Origin: Niebla homalea
Taxonomy: Eukaryota; Ascomycota; Lecanoromycetes; Lecanorales; Ramalinaceae
Direction of reading: 5' to 3'
NCBI GenBank assembly: GCA_019925105.1
Contig: JAHGAU010000010.1
Span: 930,001 to 994,000, forward strand
Length of the DNA: 64,000 nt
Shown in pieces: positions 35,925 through 48,500 of this stretch. The notes below the pieces were generated by a model. The model did not search any database and had not been told where the DNA came from. It saw only the letters and a list, made by a program, of their open reading frames with translations. Numbering within the stretch: position 1 is the first letter of the stretch; every line of letters begins with the position of its first letter. The position numbers were made by a program, and so were the translations under genes.

Positions 35925-36233
35925 TAAATATTAAAAACGGACTTAAAATATTCTTAAGAATTACGGAAATAACACGAAGAGATAATATAGAGTAAAAAAA
36001 GACGTAAATAAGGTTATAACGCCGTAACGGCGGAAATTATATATATAATTAATATTAAAATTATTTAGCCCTTATACGTTATCCTTCTGTAAGATTATTA
36101 AAGTTTAAACTTTAATTAATAACTCTACTTATTATAGGTATTACGTACGCGGATAAGCCGGGGTTACGGAAATAATTATTTTTATTATAATATTATAATT
36201 AATAAAGATGACTTTAATAATGATTATAATAAT

Positions 36234-36411
36234 TGTCAGGGTGATAACCACTCGGCCATCTCATGGACAAAAGTAGCTATCCGGGGTAGGTAATAGCGCT
36301 TAAGGGTAAGCCGCTATTACCATATATAAGAAGGTAGTCTACCCGGGGGATCACCCCCAGGGGTAGGCCCTACCCCGGAGCCCTTGCTCCAGGGTAGGTA
36401 CTGCCATAACA
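36234..36411 (-). mobile_element. Solo LTR of the TRIM family
   Basis: 178 bp, the reverse complement of the TRIM LTR (TGTCAGGGTGATAACC ... GCCATAACA). It is flanked by a perfect 5-bp duplication ATAAT (36229-36233 and 36412-36416). Virtually free of RIP changes although the flanks are heavily mutated. It arose by LTR-LTR recombination or loss of the internal part. Confidence 0.92.
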
Positions 36412-36416
36412 ATAAT

Positions 36417-37413
36417 ATTAAAAGGTAAAGAAGCGTAAACGCTAGATTATAAACGTTTAATATATTATTAAGTAAAAAATAATAAGTGAATAAAGCTAAA
36501 AAGGTAAAGTTATCGAGGTAATAAAAGATCGATAGGTATATTTATTAAGTTTACGTTAACGTATTAATAACTTGGATAGTATTATCCGCTATATTACTTC
36601 TAATAATATATAAATTATAAGCGCTTAACACTTGATATTATTAATTCTAACATTTAACGTTAAATTTTAATAATATTAATATATAAAAATAAAATAATAA
36701 TTTATAGTTTCGCGTTAATACGGATTACCTTTTTCTTTTTTATTTTCTTTTATATATAAGTTAACGGTATTTAAGTTAAATATCAAAATATTATATTGTT
36801 TTTTTTTTAACTTTTAATTAAAAATACCTCCTTAATATTACCTACCGGAGAGGCTTTTTAACTTAATTTTAAGGTATTTTTCTTAAAATTTAAGGTTAAC
36901 CCCCTTAATAACGCTATTAAGGAGGGTACAACCTCCTTTTCTTTTTCTTTAAATAAATTAAAACCCGTATTTTCTTTTTCGATTTTACCTTTTAAATTAC
37001 CGGATATCATAAAATTAGGAATCTATTTTATAACCCCGGATATAAGGTTGAAAAATAGGGGGAAAATTTTCCGATAGAATTAATTCTTATAAAGGGCTTA
37101 ACCTTTCCGTATTAAGCTAATTTCATTATTAAATATTAATAACGTCAGATCGTTATTGAGTTATTATTTACTTATTTATTTTTTAAGCCGGATAACCTTT
37201 TTTTCTACCGCTTTAACGTAAATAACGAACGTTTCTTTTTCAATTTAAAGGATTAATACCTCCTTTTCTAACTTTTAAAATAACTTAATAGAATATACAC
37301 TCCGTATAATTAACCGTTATTAATATTTAATTAATATTTAACCGGAAAGCCTTAAATTCTAAAGGATCTTCTGGCGCTTTTATACGTATTAAATAAGCGC
37401 CTTAATAAATAAT
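36417..37413. other. AT-rich RIP-mutated DNA
   Basis: No recognised domain. Minus-strand frames are locally lysine-rich and could be a gag remnant, but nothing decides it. Confidence 0.4.
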
Positions 37414-37418
37414 AAATT

Positions 37419-37573
37419 TGTTATGTGAATACATATCATGGGGGATGCGCGGGAGCATTCATAGGTGTAGGACACTCTTGTACGTAGAGGACAGATGATC
37501 CTTAGGATCCCATCTGCATTCAGGTAGAATCATTATTCATATATTATCACACTTTTTGGTCCATACACCAATA
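37419..37573 (+). mobile_element. Solo LTR, distinct family
   Basis: 155 bp, beginning TGTTATGTGAATACATATC and ending CACCAATA (from CACCAACA by one C-to-T change). It is flanked by a perfect 5-bp duplication AAATT (37414-37418 and 37574-37578). The interior is of ordinary composition. No second copy is in the window. Orientation is unknown because no internal region remains. Confidence 0.75.
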
Positions 37574-37642
37574 AAATTGGTACGGCGGTACTTATATAAT
37601 TATTAAGCTACCCGGGATCAAAGTTAATCCGGAAACTATATG

Positions 37643-37804
37643 TGTTGAAATTGAGAGGTGTAAGTTCCTTGATTATTACTATGTATAAAGTGAGACTATA
37701 TGCAAGGCTATATGCCGCTATCCTACTTGGGTTTAATACGTCCGTTTTATTTAATCTGATCCGCGTTACGTAATCTTTTAAGTAACGATCCTATATATTT
37801 AATA
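37643..37804 (-). repeat. 3' LTR of Copia-B2
   Basis: 162 bp. Its right edge (CCTATATATTTAATA) is followed by the complement of a purine tract (actccccttt). Matches B1 LTRs. Confidence 0.9.
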
Positions 37805-38456
37805 CTCCCCTTTAAACTTCGTATATAACCCGTAAATCTTATTTACTGAACAGCTCCTTTATAGCTTTAACGTTATATCCTTTTATATAAGAGTCTAGTT
37901 ACCGTGTTTACTAAGTAGCTCCCCTGGTTATTAAATAATTAACTCCCCTATATAGCTATTATCTATTTATCACTTATTACCCGGCTTATTATTAAATCCG
38001 CCGTTAATAAATATACGGTCCTTAAACTATCGATATAATGGTTCCTTAAGGCTTAACGCCCGTTTAAACTATATAAAAATCTTAATAAATAAAGCCTTTA
38101 TTAACCCGTTAACTACTTACTCCGTAATATAAATATACTTAAGATTAACGGTATTAACCTTAAGTTATTCCCGTAATTAATATAGTTAAGTATTTATATA
38201 CTTTATCCTTACGTAATATACCGGGTTTTTAATTAATACGATAGCCTTTTAATTATTATTATAAATTATAATAATAAATATATATCCAGATTTATCGGGT
38301 TATATTTATCTTAATAAGTTTTTTAATTAAATAACTTCTTTAATAACTTACGTTTATCCTATATACTTAACTTTATAAGTAAATAACGCTATAATTAATT
38401 GTTTTTTAAGGATTAATAAATTAATATATTCTTTACGTTAAAAAGGTAATTTAAAA
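37805..38456 (-). pseudogene. Copia-B2 pol, 3' part
   Basis: The reverse complement of the B1 region at about 50700-51320, containing the RNase H C-terminal region. It ends at the Copia-A1 insertion, with TAAAA at 38452-38456 as target duplicate. Confidence 0.75.
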
Positions 38457-38597
38457 TGTTAAAATGGTAGGGTGTAACTTGCTTAGTTAAGTAAGTGCTA
38501 TGTAAGGTGCTGAGCGATATCTATCTATGAGAAGTCCAGGAAGTAGGCTAGCCCCCTTTGGTAATAGCCGAGGTCTTTGCCTTTTGTACTTCTGATA
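38457..38597 (-). repeat. 3' LTR of Copia-A1
   Basis: 141 bp, little mutated. On the plus strand it starts TGTTAAAATGGTAGGG and ends CTTCTGATA. Confidence 0.9.
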
Positions 38598-41500
38598 TTC
38601 CCATTTGATTAATAGCTTTATAATACTATAATACCGTATTACCTATTAAGCAAGGAGTAAAAGCTCCTATTGGAACTATATTACCGCAGTAAGGGATATA
38701 TCTATTTATCTTAAAACGCTAGTAAAGGTATAGTACCGATTATTTTAATCTTAAATAATTTCTAAATTTAAGAAAGCCGTCCTTTAATAACGGTTTCATA
38801 AGGCCGTTAGCTACTATATTCCCGGTAAAATAATATATAAGCTTTACTTATTCATTAATTATATACTCCCGAAGAAAGCAATACTTAATATATATATACT
38901 TTATCTTTAAGTAATTTATAAGGTTTTTTATTAATATAATCGCTCCTTAATTATTATAAAAGATTATTATAATAAAAGTAAAGGCCTTAATATTAAGTTT
39001 AAGCCAGGTAAAAAGAGCGTAATTCTATATAATATCCTTATTTTTAAGGGCCGGTAATACTATTAAATTTAGGGTAATTTTGGTAAGTTAAGTTAATAAC
39101 CGTTTAAGCCAGATTACTTCTTTAATAACGTTATATTATCCTATATACTCAGTTTTATAAGTAAATAAGGTTATAATCGGTTAACGTTTTAAAGATTAAT
39201 TAATAGCTATATTTCCCAGGTTAAAAGTATACCCGGAAATAAACCGGTATATCTATAAGTCGCCGGCGTAATTTAAGTCCGTATAGTTATTAAGGGGCTT
39301 TAAAAACCCTTGAAAAATAAACTTTAAGGAGGTTATACCGTAAAAATAACGGAAGATCTTCTTAATGGTTATTTAATGTTCTTTATTAAGGTTAAACGTA
39401 TAACGTAATATTATTAATACCGTATAGACTATATTAAGCTTAATATTTATTATAATATATATAAATAAATTAATAGCGGATTAATATTTAAGCCGAAATT
39501 ACTTTAAGGCGGTATATTCTTTATTAACCGGCTTAAAATAGGCATTTACGTTTATAAGGATAATTATATTATTACCCTTAAAAAAAGGATCGTTATATAT
39601 ATTAAATTAAATAAAAATTTATTTAATATAACTTTTTAATTAAGAATTAAAATTTAATTTTATTAATTACGGATAATACTTATACTTAAGTATTAATTAT
39701 ATAGGTTTAAATCGGATATCTTAAACTTTTTATTTAATTAAGTTTTTAAATTAATAATAATCCGTTTATTAATTTTTATTATTAAGATATTATTAATATA
39801 TATAATAACGATAATATTGGTATCCGGGTTTAAGAATACGTTATAATCTTTATTAATATAATAATAATTAAATTTCTTAAGGAATATAAAAAAATATTAA
39901 TATTAAATCCGAAATAATTATTTAAGCTTATAAAAAGCTTTATCTAATAAATAAATACGTTTTAAATTATTATTAAAGTTTATTAATTAATAAATATAAA
40001 TCTTTTAAAGATATCTTTATAAAGGAATATTATTTTAACGTTTATTTACTTAATCTCTAAGTTATATATAATTATTATAATAAAAAAAGCTTTATAGTTT
40101 ATAAGCTTAATAACTGTTATAAAAATATTAAAAAAGTTTAAATTTTCCTTTTATTAAAAGTTACGGACCATCTATCTGGCCTTATACCTGGTAATATTAC
40201 CGTTTAATTTACGTTTATATTTATAAACTTACTTATTATTTAATACGTTAATATTAAGAGGTAAATTTATTAAAACCTAAATTTTATTTTTCTTTAAGGA
40301 TTTAACTTTATTTTTTATAGTAAGCTTTTACTTTATTTTACGGTATATATCCTTTATAACTTATATATAGGTTATAAACTCCATATAATCCGTAAGAATT
40401 ATAACTATAAAATATATAAACGTTAATTAAGAACCGGCGGCTTAATAATTAAAGTCTTAATAATATTAATAACTTAAGGGTTATATTTTAATTATATAAG
40501 CTTAAGTAAATAAAATTAAAAATTCAGTAAGTTCTCTTAAAAACGCATAATAATATAGGATAAAATTATAAAGATTAAGTAAGCTTAAGTTTAAGTCTAT
40601 AAAAATATATATATCTGGAGATTCCTTTATAATATTATTATTAAAAATAAATAAAAATAAAATAAATAAATTATCCTTATTAATATTTTCCTTAATAATT
40701 ATAAGTTTTAAGGTTATATAAAGCTTAAGTTATTTATTGAATATAAGTTCGGTTATATCCTTAATAATAATATTATCGGTTTTATCCATAATATTTATAA
40801 TATAAAAACCTTAAATAATAATAATAACCGGCTCGTTATTTATATTTTTATTATTATTAAGATATATCCGTTTTAACAATAATTAAAAATCCACGGTAAT
40901 TATTTCTCTTTATTTCGGTATTAAGTAATAAACCGATAAAAGGTTATCGGTCTTACGTTTAAGTTAAATAGCCTTATCCTTTAATTATTTAACGTAATTT
41001 TAACGTTAAACCCGGTTATTTAATATAAATATTTTATAAACGTAATAATCCTTAAAGTTAATAAAACGTCCTTTAATAACCTTAATTTAGAATTTTATTT
41101 AATTTATATCGGGAAGCTTACGTTCTTAATATATACCGCGTTATTCAATTTTCTTAAAAAAAAATTAATTAAGTTTTCCGAAACCTATAGCCTAATTTAA
41201 TATATCGTAAATACTTATAGGTATTATATATAAAGGTTATTATAATAATAAGTTCGGTAATAAGAATACGCGGTAGGTTACTATTTAATAGTATTATATA
41301 GGCCCGGTAATAAAAGTTTAATCTATTTATTTAAAAATACCGTTTTATTAAGGGTTATAAAGTATTATAAACTCTTACCAAATGCCTTTAACGTACCGTT
41401 AATTATTAAATTAAAAACCGTTATATATATTATTATTGTTAATATATAGGTAACGGATAAAGCGGTTTAAGTAATAGATCCTTTTTATATAGCCTTAAAA

Positions 41501-43360
41501 GGCTTTAAGAATTATCTTATATAAGGAGTTTAATAATAAGGCTATATAAATGACTTTAATAACGTTTTTAATAAAAATAACGACTTATTTATAATCAGCT
41601 TTTATATTATTAATAAAATTAATTAAGTCGGAGTAAATAAGTTTATTTTAATAAATACCAGGCTTAATATAGCTTTTATTTAGCTTAAGCTTTATTTATA
41701 TCTTTATATAAATAATATATTTATAATCCTTTAATAAATCTAGTAAATTAAAAAGGTTAATATTAATTATTATTTCCGGTAAAAAGCTTAATATTTTATT
41801 CTTTTATATACCCCGTTATTTTATATTAATATTTTAAGGCTTCTTAATTTACGGTAATAATATATAAGGCTACGGATATTAAACTATTAATAATTTTAAT
41901 ATTAACTTTAAAAAATAAAAGGCCGTTGGTAAAAGTTTTATAAAGATATTATTACGGTTAATAAATATACTTAAATCCTCCGGATCATTATTTTATTTAA
42001 GGGGATAACCAGTTTATTATAATTATTTAAAGTTAATAAAATTAAAAATATTATTAAGGATAAAAAGGATATTATAAATAATTAAATTACGGACGTTTTT
42101 ATTAAATTAATATAAGATTTTAATAACTTTAATATAAATAATATTTTTCCCCCGGAAAAGTTTTTAATAAAAATAAATTTAAGGAAAAACTCTTTATAGA
42201 TAAATATATAACTATTATTAATAATATAATTTATATAGCCAATATTAAAAATATAAATAATAAGAATAAATACATTTAAAGTTAAATATACTTAATAATC
42301 CCGGTATATAACGGGCGGTAAAGTTAATATAATAATGGTAACGTATATAAAGGCCAGGTTTATTAAGGCCTTAATCCCTAAAAAGACTTTATATTCCTTA
42401 TCTTTAAGCTTATTATTACCCTTATTATTGTTTTTATTACCGTTATTATTATTACTACCGCGGCGTTAATATTTTTAATCGTTACCGGTACCGGTATTAT
42501 TATTATTATTATTATTATTATAACGTTTATTATTATTATTATAAGTCGATTTATTATACCCGTAAAATAAACAATAGCCGGTAACGATATGAAAATGTCT
42601 TTTTTATAAGACCTTAACGTAATAACCTTAATAGATATTAAACTACGGAAAAATACGGAACGGAATAAAGTTATTAAAGTGAATATCGTCCCGGAAATAT
42701 GGATCGGTAATAATAATTATAAGGGCCAGGGTATTAAACGTAAACGTCTTATTTAAAACTTTATATTAAAGAAATTAATTAATAATATAAATAAATATAT
42801 ATTTTAAAATATTAATATTATTATTAACCGTTTAAAACGGCTTATACTTATTATTATATTAATTAATATAAATTTTATATTCCGGGTTAAGGCTTTTATA
42901 AAACTATTAAATAAATACGTTATTATTAATAATAATTGTATTTTAGAAATTCTATAATTTATTAAAAAGATTTTAATATTTATTATAATACTTATTTGGA
43001 TTTAAGTATTAATTAAGGGTAAAGGAGGTGAAACGTTTAAGGGCTAACGTAAGGTAACCTGAACCCTTAAGTTAATACCGAGTACGGAGGGTATTTTACG
43101 TTACTTTAATATTCTTAATATTCTTAATAATATATTAATTAATCCCCTTAATCCTTATACGGATTACGGTATAAGTTATAAAGTACCCTTAATTATAAGT
43201 ATCTTAGGCCTTTATAAGCTTATTACCCTTAAAAGTATTAATTTTAATAAAGCGTAAACTGGAATCTATAATCTAGTAGTTAAGCCGGGTAAGCTTAAGT
43301 TTCTTACTTATTTTACGTTCCTATATAATATACCTAAGGTTATCCTTAAGCTTAATAACC
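38598..43360 (-). pseudogene. Copia-A1 pol remnant
   Basis: Minus strand, colinear with A2. RNase H and the C-terminal end lie at about 38700-39500, reverse transcriptase at about 39600-40240 with the YxDD equivalent near 39785-39805, integrase at about 40500-41700, and the gag/zinc-knuckle side toward 42400-43300, where Asn/Gly-rich low-complexity codons appear as runs of tta/att. No open frame remains. Confidence 0.78.
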
Positions 43361-43535
43361 TGTCATGGTGATAACCACTCGGCCACCAAGGCAAAAGTAG
43401 CTATCCGGGGTAGGTAATAGCGCTTAGGGGTAAGCCGCTATTACCATATATGAGAAGGTAGTCTACCCGGGGGATCACCCCCAGGGGTAGGCCCTACCCC
43501 GGAGCCCTTGCTCCAGGGTAGGTACTGCCATAATA
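43361..43535 (-). repeat. 3' LTR of TRIM copy 2
   Basis: 175 bp. On the plus strand it begins TGTCATGGTGATAACC and ends CTGCCATAATA, with CA changed to TA at the end. It is 3 bp shorter than the TRIM copy 1 LTR because of a difference next to the A box. Confidence 0.88.
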
Positions 43536-44156
43536 GTATCCCCTCTCCTATGGGCTCGTCCCCGAGCCCACAGACTATAAACCACGCCTCCGGGGGGGAA
43601 TTACCCCCCCGGGCTGGAGGTCCTTTCAGAACCTGATTGGGTAGGTAAGTGGGGGTTAAGAGCTCCTTACCTAAGGGAGATCACCTCCGGTGTGGGTCCG
43701 AACCTCCTAGGCCGGACCCGGATTTAGTGGATTCAGTGGCCCGCAGGCATAATCCAGGGGCTCAGTGACTTTGCAAGGGTATAGCCCGGGGTTTAATATC
43801 CTCGTCAGGAATAACCCACTTTTCTCTTATTGGGCAGGCCCGGGTAACCTTCAGTAGGTACCCGTACCCGCACCGTTCCTTATTAGGCAGGTAAAGGCCA
43901 CGTCTTAGGGTACCTTACCCACGGTCCCACGATTGGCCCGTGTAGTTTTAGGGCGTTTCAGCCCCCCGCATTGGTAGTTTTCGGGCATTCCGGCCCCCCT
44001 CAGTAGTTTTCGGGCATTCCGGCCCCCTCGGTAGTTTTCTCTATACCTCGGACCTCGGCCCCCGGTACTATAGGGTAGCAAGTCCTACCCGCCCCCGTAC
44101 TCACGCTTAATCTTACCTCCTAAGTTACCCAAAAGTCTCACTTTATGGGCGTCCTC

Positions 44157-44167
44157 GGATTCGAACT
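44157..44167 (-). promoter_or_regulatory. tRNA-type B box in TRIM copy 2
   Basis: The minus strand reads AGTTCGAATCC, one base from the consensus GGTTCGANTCC. It lies about 85 bp inside the 3' side of the A box at 44252-44262. In TRIM copy 1 the same site is RIP-altered to AGTTTAAATCC (30448-30458). Confidence 0.6.
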
Positions 44168-44237
44168 ATAGACCTACCCCTTTAAACCCTTAAGGTTAAC
44201 TCCGGGGGTGCACTACCCTGAAGTTGCGCTATTACTC

Positions 44238-44412
44238 TATCAGGGTGATAACCACTCGGCCACCAAGGCAAAAGTAGTTATCCGGGGTAGGTAATAGCGC
44301 TTAGGGGTAAGCCGCTATTACCATATATGAGAAGGTAGTCTACCCGGGGGATCACCCCCAGGGGTAGGCCCTACCCCGGAGCCCTTGCTCCAGGGTAGGT
44401 ACTGCCATAACA
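44238..44412 (-). repeat. 5' LTR of TRIM copy 2
   Basis: 175 bp, aligned with 43361-43535. TATCAGGG at its internal edge is TGTCAGGG with one G-to-A change. Confidence 0.88.
44252..44262 (-). promoter_or_regulatory. tRNA-type A box in the TRIM LTR
   Basis: The minus strand reads TGGCCGAGTGG, a full match to the RNA polymerase III A-box pattern TRGCNNAGYGG. It is also present in the solo LTR and in the 3' LTR of copy 1. Confidence 0.6.
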
Positions 44413-44449
44413 AACCTTATTAAAGGTACCGGTAATCTTAAAAAGTCGG

Positions 44450-45411
<962 letters not shown>

Positions 45412-45573
45412 TGTTGAATATGCAGGATCACCACTTGGGAGATTATGTAATGCGGATCAAACTAGATAAAACGGACGTATTAAACTTAAGTAGGATAGCG
45501 GCATATAATTTTATATATAGTCTTACCTTATATATAGTAATAATTAAGTAACTTATACCTCTTAACTTTAATA
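45412..45573 (+). repeat. 5' LTR of Copia-B1
   Basis: 162 bp, TGTTGAATATGC to CTTTAATA. More RIP-altered at its right end than the 3' LTR. Confidence 0.9.
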
Positions 45574-45587
45574 AATTATAAGCCCGG
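45574..45587 (+). other. Primer-binding site of Copia-B1
   Basis: AATTATAAGCCCGG. The same site in A2 reads GGTTATAAGCCCGG. Its complement resembles the anticodon arm of fungal initiator-Met tRNA (GGGCTCATAACC) apart from RIP-type changes. Copia-group elements are known to prime from such an internal tRNA fragment. Confidence 0.7.
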
Positions 45588-48500
45588 ACTACGTATTTAA
45601 ATGCTTAAATAACCTCTTCTTCGTATTTAATTTGGTTTATAAACGGTAATAAACTTATAATATAAAATATACCCGTAAACGATACCTATACGTAGGTTAT
45701 ATTATTAAAAATCGACCTGGCCAGATATATAATATTACGGTTATAAATAGAGAAGCCTATTTAATTACCTATATTCCTAAATTAAGAAAAGAGAACGTTT
45801 TATTAACGAAAATATATAAACCGTTATTTCTTAGCCTTATTAAAGGCCGTAAACGCCTATATACCGGAAAGTTAAGCCGGCGCCGAGTTAATAAAGTTAA
45901 AATATAAGGCTTTTAAGGTTAATATATATACGTAAAGCCTTAACCAGGGTTTAAATAGGAAATTTAGGACGTTAAATAAATATTAAATATATTATAGAAC
46001 TCTATTAAGTTTAAAGCCTTAAAGACTGTATTAAAATTAAGTTTTTTTAAAATTAATTAAAGATAGATTACTCAGATTCAAGCGTATTATAATTTAAAAT
46101 CACTTAGTTTAACTTAATTTTAAAGAATAAATACAGGATAGAATAAGTAATTAACGGTTAAACCTCTTAAAGTAAAAATTAATCTTTAAAAAAAAAGGGT
46201 TAAGAACCAGCTATAGAATTCTTTAATAAATAATTAAACTTAAGACGAATTTACTTATTATAGATCGTAAAGATTAAAGTCCTTAAATTAAGGTAAAATA
46301 ATTAGGATAAGTTTAAATACTTTAATTATAAAAATTAAGGGCCTTTAAGTAAAAAAGGGTAATAATCTTAAGGGTATATATATAGCGTTATAGTATATTA
46401 TGAAGTTTTATTCTAATCTTAATTAAAATAAAGAATACTTTAATTAATAAGGCTTTATATTATTTATTACCTTAAATTATATAATAGTTCCGTATGAAGT
46501 ATGGTACTTAAACCCTATTATTCGGTAATATCGTTATATATAAAGTACCCTTTTTCCCTTTATATTTAAAAACCTAAGAAAGGAAAACCGTTTTAATCCA
46601 GTTAATAAAGATTAAATTGAAAACCGGGATTACTTATTACCGTAAATATTAAAATTATACGATAACTTTAGCTTAAAAGTATTTAAAGAACCTTTAATCG
46701 ATTTATTAAATATTATTATCTTTAAGTTAAATATAAATATTAAGAATTAAATACCGTTATTTAACGTAAGTTATTTTTTACCTTTAAATAATAAGTCTTT
46801 AATATATTAAACGTCGTTAAATTTAAATACTATTAATAATTATAATATGATTAATATCTTATTAATACTATTTTCCGTATACTTTATTAAGGATAACGAT
46901 TAAAAAAGACTTTATTATAAGGGGTTTCCTTTAAGTTTAATCCCTTTATTAATAAATTAACGGTAATAAATATCGTAAAGTTAATAAATAAAGGATTAAA
47001 TAATAATTAATAACCTTTAAAAATTAAAGGAGAAAGATACCTTTAAGGTATATATAACCTTAAAGAATCGTTATAATATTAATATTAAATATTTAATTGA
47101 TATTATAGAAAGCCCGGATACGATTTAAAAAAAACTTAAGGATTAATATAAACCTTAAAGATTTAATCTATATATAAAGCTTATTTAAGAACTTATAAAT
47201 TTATAAAAAACCTTAAATATAATAATCAATAAGTATAATAGCCGTTATTAAAAAGTTTATATTAAGATTAAGGCGATTAATAGCTTTTTAATTATCCCGG
47301 ATTATTTTATTATTTAGATATTCTTAAATAAATTAAAGGAATTATAATAAACGTAATACTTAATATTTATTTAAACGGCTATATAATAAAGCCCGGATGC
47401 CCTTAAATTTCACGATATTATATAAAGGGCCTATAATAAGGAGGTTCGGGCGGTTATTTAATAGTTAAACGTTTTAATATAAACTTATAAGGATACGTTA
47501 AAAAGTAATAATAAAAGGATTTTTAATAAAACCCGGGAAAAACTTATCTATTAATATTATATATAGAAAAGGCGTAATAATAAGTATATTAAAGATAAAT
47601 ACTGGGACCTTTACCCTGAAAAGAAGCTTATAAAGTTCCGTATTAAGAAGGTTAAAATTATTAAGGAGATTATTACGTTTATAAACCTTTTAATAATAAA
47701 TTCTTATTTATTAACGTATATATAATAATTAACGATAATAATATTAATTACCTTAATAGATTTATAGAAGTTAATAATCTTTAATAATAATTATAATTAT
47801 AATTAATATATCTTTTATAAAAAAAAATTCTTTTAAAGTAAATTAAGACCCTATTAATCCTCATCTTTAAGGCCCGGGCTGGTAAAAATGAACCATATAA
47901 AGGGTATAAGTATTATTTATATAATATATAAGGTAAATAATAAATTAATTGAAATAAAATTTACGGATATAATATATTCTTTAATAAATTTAATTAATTT
48001 TATATTTAAGATATAACTTCTAGATTATAAGGCTTAACTTAATATGATATAGATGGTTTGGACGGTAACGTATAGTCAGAAAAAACTTATTTATAGCAGG
48101 TAAAACGGTTTATTTATAATTAATTTATAAAAACCCTTTATTATTATAACGGTATTTAACGTACTTTTAGCTACTTTTATTTAATATATACGTATAAGCC
48201 ATTTCGGAGCTTAGAAATTATTTTAATTAATAAATATATTAATTAAGATAGATTTTAAATGTAAATATTATAATAATAATAAGGTTAAAAATGCTTATTA
48301 TACGTACTATATTACTGGACGGTTATATTTTTAATTATATAAGGGATACCTTAAATTTATAGAAAACCCGTTAAAGCTTATTTATATGGACCTTTTAGGG
48401 ATAATTAACCTTTAAAGGTATAACGGAATAACGTATTATATAACCTTTTATAATAATAAAACCATAATATTAAAGGTTTATCCGTTAATATATAAATTAA

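Larger units (their letters stand above)
31980..36070 (+). pseudogene. Gypsy-I pol remnant: integrase and chromodomain, split by three insertions
   Basis: Plus strand. A zinc-binding-type start lies at about 32200-32390 (LLTGYFKAKKIYKLLTHKYY). The core begins at about 32405-32465 (DFIINLVISKVKGN). It resumes at 32646 after an LTR-like insert and continues to 32860 (IYRYLP, DLFFKEIIL, RFLFINEF, IYYYVKIKRKLN). It is cut there by MITE M1 and resumes at 33399 with TAFYP, the usual post-RKLS block. The integrase C-terminus is at about 33760-33860 (LIRLNIKNLKSR, KLTP). The chromodomain starts near 34010 (VPELMNNKEK, EIINRVKSKKGV), is interrupted at 34125 by a non-autonomous LTR element and ends at about 35930-36060 (RDNIE, RRNGGN). 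RT was not found; the left side was probably lost or is unrecognisable. Confidence 0.8.
43361..44412 (-). mobile_element. TRIM-like miniature LTR element, copy 2 (nearly unmutated)
   Basis: The 1052-bp element has 175-bp LTRs at 43361-43535 and 44238-44412 in minus orientation. The duplicate AACC is present on both sides (43357-43360 and 44413-44416); a fifth base is ambiguous. The uninterrupted A2 sequence at about 58800-58816 shows the empty site. The internal part has no open frame. Just inside the 5' LTR, on the minus strand, a stem of 7 bp (ACCCTGA with TCAGGGT) and a tRNA-type B box follow the A box located in the LTR. The purine tract ggagagggga precedes the 3' LTR. The least RIP-damaged long segment in the right half of the window. 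Confidence 0.9.

Noticed and set aside
44140..44275. A real class II tRNA gene overlapping the TRIM element
   Set aside because: A box, B box and one stem are present, but no matching acceptor stem was found and the spacing between the boxes is long. Kept only as tRNA-like promoter motifs.
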